A DNA stretch of 64,000 nt from Anaerohabitans sp964387285 (GTDB lineage Bacteria > Zhuqueibacterota > Zhuqueibacteria > Residuimicrobiales > Residuimicrobiaceae). The position numbers and the translations under genes were made by a program. Below the pieces are notes generated by a model. That model searched no databases. It was not told the origin of the DNA and worked only from the letters and a program-made list of their open reading frames with translations. Positions 17,295 through 25,772 of this stretch are shown in pieces; the stretch's first letter is position 1; each line of letters opens with the position of its first letter. The DNA lies in the NCBI GenBank assembly GCA_964387285.1, contig CAYLWO010000002.1, positions 184,363 to 248,362 on the forward strand, in the 5' to 3' direction.

Positions 17295-17990
17295 TTAGAC
17301 ACGCCGGTTAGAAATCAATAACGATTTCGGATCCAGCCGCAACCGCAGTTTGTTCACAACCGGGACGTCGTGGTCTTTGATCAGCACCAGTTCAATATGA
17401 TCCGGACGGGCGTTCAGTTCAATGACAACGCTGAAAGAGTCGACCAGTGATTTATTAAAATCCGCCAGGGAAGCAAAACCGTTGGTCAAGGTGGCGGAGA
17501 ACCAGATTTGCGTCTGATAACACACAGCCAGCTCTTGCCATTTATTCAGCTCTGCCGTTGTGATGCGACTAAAATCGAGTCCGTCGACAATGATGATTTC
17601 CGGATTAAAGCCGGCGTCCTTGAGATAGACCTGCAATTTTTTTTCAACAGCCGGCAGTCCGGCATTGCGATCCTTGAAATGTAAAATCAGACGATAGTGC
17701 AGCAGTTCATCAAAAATTAAAGAGGACTCTTCCAATTTGTAGACCGTTGCGACTTCTTCATAAACCTGTTTATACCAGTTGGCAATATGATGGGGATCGT
17801 CGGAAAAGGAAATATGCAGAGCTTTTTTCCCGCGCAGCAGGTGGTCGGTGGCAAAATGGACGAGACAGGCGGTTTTACCAACGCCCTTTTTGGAGACGAA
17901 CACGCCCAAATTGCCGCGTCCCAGGCCGCCGTGGATGGTTTGCTCCAGGATGCGAATGGGACTGCGTTTGATTAGTTCTTCTTTGATCAT
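17295..17990 (-). CDS. KaiC/RadA-like RecA-fold ATPase
   Basis: 231 aa, preceded by GAGGAA. Walker A is KKGVGKTACLVHFA near residue 35 and Walker B is EIIIVDGLDF near residue 137, within a single RecA-type fold typical of KaiC-like ATPases (pfam ATPase/RadA group). There is only one domain, no zinc finger and no Lon-type protease domain, so it is not RadA or RecA. It begins 58 nt after the EF-G stop on the same strand and could be cotranscribed. The target or partner is unknown. Confidence 0.7.
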   Translation of the reverse strand: MIKEELIKRSPIRILEQTIHGGLGRGNLGVFVSKKGVGKTACLVHFATDHLLRGKKALHISFSDDPHHIANWYKQVYEEVATVYKLEESSLIFDELLHYRLILHFKDRNAGLPAVEKKLQVYLKDAGFNPEIIIVDGLDFSRITTAELNKWQELAVCYQTQIWFSATLTNGFASLADFNKSLVDSFSVVIELNARPDHIELVLIKDHDVPVVNKLRLRLDPKSLLISNRRV

Positions 17991-18048
17991 GAAAGATTCC
18001 TCAAATTTACAAAGCCAATATACAAAAAGGGTCTGGTAAAAAGCAAGT

Positions 18049-20139
18049 TTACTTTTGTTGCTTTAGTTTTTCCTGATAAGCTTTTTTCAGACTTTCGGCA
18101 ATGGATTCCGGCACTTTGGCATAGCGGGAGAACTCCATGGTGAATTCGGCCTTGCCTTGTGTGGCGGAACGCAGTACGGTTGAATAACCGAACATTTCGC
18201 TCAAGGGCACTTCCGCTTCAATGGCGGTAAACACCTTGTCTTCCGTGGCGCTGAGAATCATGCCGCGGCGCTGGTTGATGGTGGCCAGCACCTGACCCTG
18301 ATACTCGGGCGGGGTTTCCACGCCGACGCGCATAATCGGTTCCAGGATGACGGGTTTGCATTTGTTATAGGCTTCGCGAAAAGCGCCAAATGCCGCCTGT
18401 TGAAACGCATTATCGGACGAGTCAACCGGATGATAGTTGCCATCGTTCAAGGTAACGCGTACGCCGACGATGGGAAAGCCGACCAAAGGACCTTTTTGCA
18501 GGGCATGAACAAATCCTTTTTCACAGGCCGGAACATATTCAGTAGGAATGACGCCGCCTTTCAGTTCGTCGACAAATTCAAAATCACCCTGATGAAAAGG
18601 TTCGATAATGCCGCAGACGCGGCCGTATTGACCGGCGCCGCCGGTTTGCTTTTTATGCGTGTAATCAAAATTGCTTTTCTGGGAAATGCTCTCACGATAG
18701 GCGACTTGCGGCGCTCCGGTCTCCAAAGTTACATTGTACTCGCGACGCATGCGCTCGATGTAAATATCCAGGTGCAATTCGCCCATGCCTTTGATGATGG
18801 TGTCGTTGGTTTCCGGATCCACAAAGGTCTGAAAGGTCGGATCTTCTTTGACAAAACGGTTGAGCGCTTTGGCCATGTTCTCGCCGGATTTGTTGTCCGC
18901 GGTCTTGACCGATAACGAGATCACCGGCGTGGGCACGTACATGGAAGAAAGCGAATAGTTAATGTCCGCGGCGGTAAAGGTGTCTCCGGACGCACAATCA
19001 ATGCCAAAAAGCGCGACAATGTCGCCCGCCTCTGCTCTGGTGATGTCTTCCATCTCATCGGCATGCATGCGAATGAGTCGGCCGATACGGGTTTTTTTCT
19101 GACAGCGGCGATTGTATATTTCATCACCCTTGTTGATGGTTCCCTGATAGATGCGTACATAGGTGAGCTGACCGAAGCGGGTGTCGTCCAGTTTGAACGC
19201 CAGCAGAACTGCCGGCAACGTGCGATCTGATTGCAGAATAACCTCTGCGTTGTCGTTGTCCAGATCGAATGCTTTGTTTTCAATTTCTTTCGGTGAGGGG
19301 AGGTATTTGATCACCGCATCCAGCAAACATTGCACGCCTTTATTTTTAAAAGCAGACCCGATAAAAACGGGGATGAGTTCCAGACTGAGAACGCCGTTGC
19401 GCACCGCCTTGTAAATGAGTTCCTCGGTAACACGATCCTCGAGATAGGCCTCGGCCAGAGCATCGTCATATAAAGAGACACGATCGACCATGAGATCCCG
19501 TTTTTCCCGCGCCAGGGACAGCAACGCCTCGGGAATATTCTCTTCGCGCATAGTTTCACCATTGGGTCCGTCAAAGTATATCGCTTTCATGGTAATGAGG
19601 TCGATGATGCCTTCGAAATTATTTTCCAGGCCAATGGGCCACTGCATAAGCACGGCATTGTGATTGAGCTTGTCGCGCAACTGCTCGGTTACCCGCTCCG
19701 GGTTGGCGCCCATGCGATCGCATTTGTTGATAAAAGCGATGCGCGGCACTTTGTAGCGGCTCATTTGCCGATCGACGGTAATCGTTTGCGATTGCACGCC
19801 GCCAACCGAACACAAAACCAGAACCGCACCGTCCAGCACGCGCAGAGATCGTTCCACTTCAATGGTAAAATCCACATGTCCGGGCGTGTCGATGATGTTG
19901 ATCTCGTGATTATTCCAGGCCACGTTGGTGGAGGCGGATTGGATGGTGATGCCGCGTTCCCGCTCGAGAGCCATAGAGTCCATAGTAGCTCCGTGACCGT
20001 CTTTGCCGCGCACCTCATGGATCGCATGAATTTTCTGGGTGTAAAAGAGAATGCGTTCGGTTAAAGTGGTTTTGCCTGAATCGATGTGTGCGCTGATGCC
20101 GATATTGCGCATTTTGTTCAAATCGCTAGCCATTTTCAT
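18049..20139 (-). CDS. fusA: Elongation factor G, EF-G1/spd-type
   Basis: 696 aa. GTPase motifs AHIDSGKTT (G1), DTPGHVDF (G3) and NKCDRM (G4), then domains II-V ending GYSTVLRSATQGKAEF. The switch-I region reads HEVRGKDGHGATMDSM, the form found in mitochondrial EF-G1 and the spirochaete/planctomycete/deltaproteobacterial spdEFG1 group rather than the canonical HKIGEVHDG form. It drives ribosomal translocation. The gene is outside a str (rpsL-rpsG-fusA-tuf) operon. An ATG two codons downstream is an alternative start. In spdEFG lineages a second EF-G handles recycling; no second copy is in this window. Confidence 0.93.
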   Translation of the reverse strand: MKMASDLNKMRNIGISAHIDSGKTTLTERILFYTQKIHAIHEVRGKDGHGATMDSMALERERGITIQSASTNVAWNNHEINIIDTPGHVDFTIEVERSLRVLDGAVLVLCSVGGVQSQTITVDRQMSRYKVPRIAFINKCDRMGANPERVTEQLRDKLNHNAVLMQWPIGLENNFEGIIDLITMKAIYFDGPNGETMREENIPEALLSLAREKRDLMVDRVSLYDDALAEAYLEDRVTEELIYKAVRNGVLSLELIPVFIGSAFKNKGVQCLLDAVIKYLPSPKEIENKAFDLDNDNAEVILQSDRTLPAVLLAFKLDDTRFGQLTYVRIYQGTINKGDEIYNRRCQKKTRIGRLIRMHADEMEDITRAEAGDIVALFGIDCASGDTFTAADINYSLSSMYVPTPVISLSVKTADNKSGENMAKALNRFVKEDPTFQTFVDPETNDTIIKGMGELHLDIYIERMRREYNVTLETGAPQVAYRESISQKSNFDYTHKKQTGGAGQYGRVCGIIEPFHQGDFEFVDELKGGVIPTEYVPACEKGFVHALQKGPLVGFPIVGVRVTLNDGNYHPVDSSDNAFQQAAFGAFREAYNKCKPVILEPIMRVGVETPPEYQGQVLATINQRRGMILSATEDKVFTAIEAEVPLSEMFGYSTVLRSATQGKAEFTMEFSRYAKVPESIAESLKKAYQEKLKQQK

Positions 20140-20276
20140 CTCAATTTGGTTAATAACGGATAAAAAGCAAAGAACATAATATACGCAATTTTTTTAAGAA
20201 AAGCTATTGAAATTGCATTTTTTGCCAGGCGTTTTCGGTTTTATTCGGCAGGCTTTTCGTATTGTAATTTATATAA

Positions 20277-21101
20277 TTACATTAAAAAAATGCGCTCATG
20301 GCGCTGGAAGGCGGTCAAGATATCCGGCCAAAGGGCCTGTTCCATTTCGTAGTGTCGGTCGGAATCGCAACGATAACGACCGGTAAGTAAAATTTTGCCG
20401 TTGCGAATCATGACGCTGGTTTGAGCATGGTCGGCTAGTTGCTCAGGATCCTCGATCTCGAGTCGCGTTTTCAAGATTTCCAGTAACATTTTTTGCGCTT
20501 TTTGCCAATCGCTCTCTAAACTCAGGGAGAGGACAAGATCGTACCAGAGTTTATAAGAACCTTCGCTATCGTTGATGATAGGTTGCGTCAACACCAGGCT
20601 GTTGGGTATCTTGACCACGCGATGGCCGGAAGGTTCTACCAGCAGTTTTTCATCTAATTCAACAAGGGTGATATAGATCATGTTCATGTCTATAACTCTG
20701 CCATAATGGTCGCCGATTTTGATATGGTCGCCGGTGCGAAAAAGTTGTCGCCAGGCGATAATGCTCCAGGAAGCGAGGTTGAGTACAACCTCTTGCAATG
20801 AGATCAGCAGTGCGGCAAAGACCAACGACAGTACCAGGAGCAGAGACTGAAAGCCTTCCAGCCACAAGCGACCGATGAGCACCAGTCCCAGGGCAAAGGC
20901 GACATAACCGACAATCTGTTTGGCGAGACTGCGCGTACGATCATCATGCATGCGTTGAAAAAGCACGCGAATGACAATCGTGCGCAACAGCCAGATCAAC
21001 AGAATTACAATAAGGGTGCTGATCAGCTTTACCTCGGTTTCTATGATCAAGGTATTGATGGTGTCGAGAATGCCCTTGTTGTGCATGTTTTGTTCCATCA
21101 T
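20277..21101 (-). CDS. MscS-family small-conductance mechanosensitive channel
   Basis: 274 aa. TM helices at ~25-45, ~65-80 and the pore-type ~85-115, followed by the MscS beta domain with FRTGDHIKIGDHYGRVIDMN and VKIPNSLVLTQPIIN, and a C-terminal alpha/beta domain. It would release solutes when membrane tension rises. Its ATG overlaps the stop of the upstream gene by four bases (ATGA), so the two are probably translationally coupled. The short form lacks extra N-terminal helices. Confidence 0.88.
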   Translation of the reverse strand: MMEQNMHNKGILDTINTLIIETEVKLISTLIVILLIWLLRTIVIRVLFQRMHDDRTRSLAKQIVGYVAFALGLVLIGRLWLEGFQSLLLVLSLVFAALLISLQEVVLNLASWSIIAWRQLFRTGDHIKIGDHYGRVIDMNMIYITLVELDEKLLVEPSGHRVVKIPNSLVLTQPIINDSEGSYKLWYDLVLSLSLESDWQKAQKMLLEILKTRLEIEDPEQLADHAQTSVMIRNGKILLTGRYRCDSDRHYEMEQALWPDILTAFQRHERIFLM

Positions 21102-22609
21102 AAGTTATAGGGTCGGGTTTCCAAACGGACGCCTGCCGGGAGTGTTTGCGAAAACAAGACGAGTTTTTTTTGCATGGCAACGGCGGTTGCGGGTTCTAAT
21201 GTATAAAAACTGACCACGTGTTGGTCGGTGGTAATCTTGCGGCGGCCTAAAAAGAGTTTGCCGACACAGGTCCATTGCGCCGGCAAAACCGGATAATATG
21301 CGTCATAGATCATGACCGCCTGCACCTTCTGCCGGTGCGCCAAACTGTCCATCCATAGAAACGCCGGGCGCTGACGTTTCAATTTCAAGACCTCCGGTGA
21401 GGCCAGCCCCCATAAATCAAGCACATGGTGTTTATTGTTAAAAGCGACACAGCCCAAATCGTTGACCGCTACCGGCGCTTGAACATACTCCTGGGCGAAA
21501 CGAGCCATCTGATGTTGCTGTTCATAAATGTTGTTGCATCCTAGCGGCGTGAACAGCCAGTTTTGCAGATAGGGTGCGATTAAAATCAACCACGTCAGAA
21601 CCGGGAGCCAGAGTTTTTGCGTCTGCAGAAAGGTTTTGTATGAAAACGTCAATAATAAAGATATAAAAGCGATGATATAGATTTCATAACGGTCTGCCCA
21701 GCCGAATTGGCCAAAGATCATGTGGCCGCAGACGGTCAAGAAAGCGAACAACGCAAGCGTTCGGTCCGCTGGACGAGAGATCGCCGGGATCAGCATGAAT
21801 GCCAATCCCAATAAAAGCGCTATCGCCTGTCGTTGTTCGATATTGGTCATTGTATTTATTGCCAGCGAATTGTTGCCGCCGAACGTTTGCACCGATTTTG
21901 CGATAATGGAGGCCGGCAACCAGCCCAGTTGTTGAGAGTGCAAAAACAGGGAAAACCCGATAATCGGCAAGATCACGGCCAGGGTCGTCAAGACGGCGCG
22001 GCGGTATCTTTTTTTCATCACCAACCAGAGAATGGCGATAAAGGTAATGGTCAGATTTTCATAGCGCACCAAAGGTCCCAAGACTGCGCCGATATAAAAA
22101 CCGCAACCTTCAGATAGCCGGCTTTGTCCTTTGATCAAGCCAATGACTGTGAGCAGCACCAGGAGCGTTTGCAGCAGGTGTTCCATGCCGGAAAAGATCA
22201 ATCCCATCATATTGAATGTAGGAATGATCAAGATCGTCAACGCTAGGGCCAGCCAGGGTCTGGGACTGGCGCCAAAAAGTTGAAAAAAAAATCGCCAGCA
22301 GAAGAGCAGAATGAAAAGGCCGCAGAGAATATTGATGATGAGCGGCGTAAAAATAAACCACGATGCTTGTGAAAACGGCGCCAGCAGCAATGGCCAGAGG
22401 ATGCTGGAACTGGGTGCAGAAGCTTCGCTGATATTGATGCCGTAATGTCCCTGATAAATGCGTTGACTGAGGGCCAGATGAATATAGGCGTCATCTAGAG
22501 AATAGCTAAAGTGGCCGTCGTTTAAAGTGAGAACGGCAATTCCTTCGGCCAGCAAAAGGATTAGGAAAAACAGAATTGGCCAAAAAAAATTACGCAATCC
22601 AGGCCTCAA
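21098..22609 (-). CDS. Polytopic membrane protein, probable GT39/GT-C-like glycosyltransferase
   Basis: 503 aa with about 10-12 hydrophobic segments. After TM1 the loop reads YSLDDAYIHLALSQRI, the acidic DD motif expected in GT-C (ArnT/PMT-like, RgtA/B/C/D-like) lipid-linked glycosyltransferases. A soluble C-terminal part follows the last helix and contains DLGCVAFNNKHHVLDLWG, typical of some bacterial GT39-like proteins. It probably transfers a sugar from a lipid carrier outside the inner membrane. The acceptor is unknown. It is coupled to the MscS gene. Confidence 0.6.
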   Translation of the reverse strand: MRPGLRNFFWPILFFLILLLAEGIAVLTLNDGHFSYSLDDAYIHLALSQRIYQGHYGINISEASAPSSSILWPLLLAPFSQASWFIFTPLIINILCGLFILLFCWRFFFQLFGASPRPWLALALTILIIPTFNMMGLIFSGMEHLLQTLLVLLTVIGLIKGQSRLSEGCGFYIGAVLGPLVRYENLTITFIAILWLVMKKRYRRAVLTTLAVILPIIGFSLFLHSQQLGWLPASIIAKSVQTFGGNNSLAINTMTNIEQRQAIALLLGLAFMLIPAISRPADRTLALFAFLTVCGHMIFGQFGWADRYEIYIIAFISLLLTFSYKTFLQTQKLWLPVLTWLILIAPYLQNWLFTPLGCNNIYEQQHQMARFAQEYVQAPVAVNDLGCVAFNNKHHVLDLWGLASPEVLKLKRQRPAFLWMDSLAHRQKVQAVMIYDAYYPVLPAQWTCVGKLFLGRRKITTDQHVVSFYTLEPATAVAMQKKLVLFSQTLPAGVRLETRPYNL

Positions 22610-22682
22610 TGGGTTGAGTTAGATCATAAAATCAGGATTTGGTTTATTAAGAAACTTGAGGTTGTCCAAAAAGTAGATCTAT

Positions 22683-22712
22683 AGCATCTAGTTCCGGCTG
22701 GAACTACATGCT
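22683..22712. repeat. Imperfect 13-bp hairpin
   Basis: AGCATCTAGTTCC (22683-22695), loop GGCT, GGAACTACATGCT (22700-22712); one C-C mismatch. On the minus strand it is followed by CTACTTTTTGG, so it could be a weak terminator for the LEA2 operon. Confidence 0.45.
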
Positions 22713-22791
22713 CTAAAAAAAAGAATATGCCTGTTTGAAAAATTAAGAATGCAAAAATTTTTTTTAGACTACCTCAGGGTCAAGATCGCTT

Positions 22792-23622
22792 TTATCTTGT
22801 TATTTTAAGAGTTGTCGAGGTGTTGATCGGCAAAGGAATAGCGCCATAGGGCGTTGTCAAGTCAGCCGTACCGCGCAAAGCGGCCTGGATGTTTTGTCCG
22901 CTTAAAGCCGAATAGACCGAGCTGATGGCGCCGGCCAAATTGAGTGAAATAGGGATTTCCACGTCGCCATTGCCTTTGGCCGGAATATCTGCAAGTTTTT
23001 GCGTCAACCCGGAAGCAAATTGCTTGCCGGCCAGGTCCAGCGCGTAGTCCAGTTTCCCTATGTTGAAAGAAAAGCTGTTGGGATTCTTGACGCCGAGTTT
23101 GAGTTTGAGATCCACGCCGGTCAAGGAGAGTTTGTTCACTTGCAGATTTTTCAACGACAGCTGCGGCAGGCGTGCGTTGGGCAAATGACCAGATTTGCTG
23201 AACGGAATTTTAAATGCGGACAAGATTCCGGAGGGCAGCACCGAGCCGGAAAATTGATATGAGAGCGTGTCTTTGTTTTTATTTTCCGTGACCAGCTGGT
23301 AGATATCCGCGAATTTTAGCGTCAACGGGAAATGCAGGGAGCTTTCACCCTGGGCGGTGAGGGCGATGGGTTTGGTCTCTTGTCCGGATATCAGTTGTTT
23401 GCCTTCGATGGCAAACAGATAATCAAAGCCGTTCAGATTCAGACCAAAGCCGTTGGGATTTTTTACTTTGATGACAAAATCCAGGGATAGTTTTTCGAAA
23501 TCAATGCCGCTGATGTTGACATCGTCGACGCGCATGGTTGGCGCTTGCACCAACTGCTGCAGTTCAGCGCAGGCGAACAGGGTCAATGCGACGATTAACA
23601 AGAATGGGGAAAATCTCTTCAT
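22792..23622 (-). CDS. LEA type 2 (WHy-domain) lipoprotein
   Basis: 276 aa. A signal peptide with lipobox LTLFAC (Cys near residue 18) predicts a lipid-anchored envelope protein. Two LEA14/WHy domains are visible (~30-145 and ~150-265), each with the FxxxxxVKNPNxF signature: VIKVKNPNGFGLNLNG and KLGVKNPNSFSFNIG. LEA2 domains are beta-sandwiches of uncertain role, often linked to stress tolerance. It is the last gene of a probable GT2-phosphomutase-deoC-LEA2 operon, 18 nt after deoC. Confidence 0.82.
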   Translation of the reverse strand: MKRFSPFLLIVALTLFACAELQQLVQAPTMRVDDVNISGIDFEKLSLDFVIKVKNPNGFGLNLNGFDYLFAIEGKQLISGQETKPIALTAQGESSLHFPLTLKFADIYQLVTENKNKDTLSYQFSGSVLPSGILSAFKIPFSKSGHLPNARLPQLSLKNLQVNKLSLTGVDLKLKLGVKNPNSFSFNIGKLDYALDLAGKQFASGLTQKLADIPAKGNGDVEIPISLNLAGAISSVYSALSGQNIQAALRGTADLTTPYGAIPLPINTSTTLKITR

Positions 23623-23640
23623 TTTTTTCTCCTTTTCCGA

Positions 23641-24384
23641 TTAATATCCGTCTGAGGAAGCGGATATTTCAGTGACGATGGCAATGGAGGCGCTGACGCC
23701 CAGACGATTAGCGCCGGCCTGAATCATGGCCAGAGCGGTTTTTTGATCGCGAATGCCGCCGGAGGCTTTAACCCCCATGTCGGCACCGACCACGCGGCGC
23801 ATCAGTGTCACGTCTTCCGTTTTTGCGCCACTGCTGCCAAAGCCGGTTGAGGTTTTGACAAAATGCGCACCCGCCTCCCTGGCCAAAACACAGGCAGCAA
23901 TTTTCTGTTCATCGTCCAGCAGACAGGTTTCCAGGATGACTTTGACGAGGGCGGGGTGCGCAGCCTCGACAACGCGACCGATGTCGTCGCGCACGGCCGG
24001 CAGATCGCCGGACTTTAAACGACCAATGTTCAGCACCATATCGACTTCCAGGGCGCCGTCTTCTACCGCGCGTTTCGCTTCTGCAACTTTTAAACAGGAG
24101 CAGTTTGCACCCAGAGGAAAACCGATGACGGAACACACGTTGACCGCCGAACCGGCCAACTGTTCTTTGCAGGTCTTTACCCAACAGGGATTGACGCATA
24201 CGGAGAAGAAATGGTACTGTTGCGCCTCCTGACACAGTTTGATGATCTGTTCTCTCGTTGCATCCGCCTTGAGCAGAGTATGATCGATGCAGGAGGCGAG
24301 GTCTAATGCGGTGGAGGATTTTTCCATTTGGCTACTCACTTGTTGATAAACAGCCTCGATAATTTTTTCCAGATGCTTGCTCAT
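23641..24384 (-). CDS. deoC: Deoxyribose-phosphate aldolase
   Basis: 247 aa. Class I aldolase: CIDHTLLKADAT near the N-terminus, CVNPCWVK, VIGFPLGANC, VDMVLNIG, the Schiff-base lysine in FVKTSTGFG and the second lysine in GVKASGGIRD. It splits 2-deoxyribose-5-phosphate into acetaldehyde and glyceraldehyde-3-phosphate in deoxynucleoside catabolism. The ~25-residue helical N-terminal extension is usual for longer bacterial DERAs. It starts 8 nt after the phosphomutase stop. Confidence 0.94.
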   Translation of the reverse strand: MSKHLEKIIEAVYQQVSSQMEKSSTALDLASCIDHTLLKADATREQIIKLCQEAQQYHFFSVCVNPCWVKTCKEQLAGSAVNVCSVIGFPLGANCSCLKVAEAKRAVEDGALEVDMVLNIGRLKSGDLPAVRDDIGRVVEAAHPALVKVILETCLLDDEQKIAACVLAREAGAHFVKTSTGFGSSGAKTEDVTLMRRVVGADMGVKASGGIRDQKTALAMIQAGANRLGVSASIAIVTEISASSDGY

Positions 24385-24392
24385 ATCCAGGC

Positions 24393-25757
24393 TTATTCGG
24401 TCTTGTTGATTTGCTGTTTGAGTCTGTCCACGAGTTGCTGTGCTTGTGCCGGTGTCGGCGCTTCAGCAATCACGCGGATAATAGGTTCGGTGTTGGAGGC
24501 GCGCACATGCACCCAGGATTTTTCATAGACGAATTTCAGGCCATCGATGCGGTCCATGGGTTCATTGAGATTCATCTCTGCCAGCTGTTGCACGCGTGCT
24601 TTGGCATCTGCGCCAAAGGGCAGGCTGATTTTATCCTTGATCATGACATACTGCGGCAAGTCGGCGTGCAGCGCGGAAAGCGGGCCGTTGAATTCTGCCA
24701 GGAGCTGCAAAATCAGGCTGATGCCAACCATGGCATCTCGCCCCAAATGCAGCGGCGGATACATGACGCCGCCGTTGCCTTCCCCGGCCATAGCAGCCCT
24801 AATTTCAGCCGCTTTCATAGCCACATGAATCTCACCCACCGGCGTGCGATGCACGCGACAGCCGAATTGCTGCGCAACATCGTCCAGGGCCCGGGTTGTG
24901 GACGCGTTGGTTACGACATCGCCGGGCGTCTTGCCCAGTACAAACCGCGTCGCCAATGTCAAAGTCGCCTCTTCGCCCAACGGCCGCCCTAGCTCCGAGA
25001 TCAAGGCCAGGCGGTCCACATCCGGATCTACGGCAATGCCCAGATCCGCGTGGTGTAATTTTACGGCGTTGCCAAGTTCCGATAAATTTTCCGGCACAGG
25101 TTCCGGACTGCGCGGGAACAGTCCGTTCGGTTCCTGATAGAGAAAAACGGCTTCGCAGCCCAACCGTTGCAACAGCAGCGGCAGGATGACGCCGCCGGCG
25201 CCGTGACAGCAGTCAACCACAACTTTGAAATGCTTGGCGCGAATTTTTTCAACATCCAGTATCGGCAATTTTTCTATCGCGGCGATATGTTCGCTTGCGG
25301 CGTGAGGGAAAGAAATAATTTTACCCATTTTATTCCAGCCGGCAAAAGCAAAATCCTCTTCTTGCACGCGCTGCAGAATGCGATGGCCCTCATGCGGCGA
25401 CAGAAACAATCCCTGCGGAGAGAGCAGTTTTAGCGCATTCCATTCCCGGGGATTGTGACTGGCGGTGATGATGATGCCGCCGTTGAATTCGGATTTTTCC
25501 GTTACCAGTTGCGTGGAGGGCGTGGATGCGATATCAATATCGATCACATCGCAGCCCACAGACAACAGCCCGGCCCAGACGGCAAATTTCACCATCTCGC
25601 CGGTTGCGCGTGAATCGCGGCCGACGACGATGGGGCCGGGTCCGAATTCACTGCCGTAAGCTTGACTGAATTTCACGGCTACATCGGGCGTGAGGCCGTC
25701 GCCAACAATGCCGCGAACGCCGGAGACGGAAATCATGAGATTTTTCAAAGAAGACAT
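24393..25757 (-). CDS. Phosphohexomutase, GlmM/ManB family
   Basis: 454 aa, four-domain alpha-D-phosphohexomutase. N-terminal SGVRGIVGDGLTPD, the phosphoserine loop TASHNPREWN, the metal loop DPDVDRLALI, the sugar-binding loop GEGNGGVMYP and the C-terminal phosphate loop SNTEPIIRVIAEA. The GEGNGG loop resembles the archaeal/bifunctional phosphoglucosamine or phosphomannomutase type rather than classical PGM. It interconverts hexose 1- and 6-phosphates to feed nucleotide-sugar synthesis. It follows a glycosyltransferase gene by 15 nt. Substrate choice (glucosamine, mannose or glucose) cannot be settled from motifs. Confidence 0.88.
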   Translation of the reverse strand: MSSLKNLMISVSGVRGIVGDGLTPDVAVKFSQAYGSEFGPGPIVVGRDSRATGEMVKFAVWAGLLSVGCDVIDIDIASTPSTQLVTEKSEFNGGIIITASHNPREWNALKLLSPQGLFLSPHEGHRILQRVQEEDFAFAGWNKMGKIISFPHAASEHIAAIEKLPILDVEKIRAKHFKVVVDCCHGAGGVILPLLLQRLGCEAVFLYQEPNGLFPRSPEPVPENLSELGNAVKLHHADLGIAVDPDVDRLALISELGRPLGEEATLTLATRFVLGKTPGDVVTNASTTRALDDVAQQFGCRVHRTPVGEIHVAMKAAEIRAAMAGEGNGGVMYPPLHLGRDAMVGISLILQLLAEFNGPLSALHADLPQYVMIKDKISLPFGADAKARVQQLAEMNLNEPMDRIDGLKFVYEKSWVHVRASNTEPIIRVIAEAPTPAQAQQLVDRLKQQINKTE

Positions 25758-25772
25758 GCCGTCGCTTTCGAG

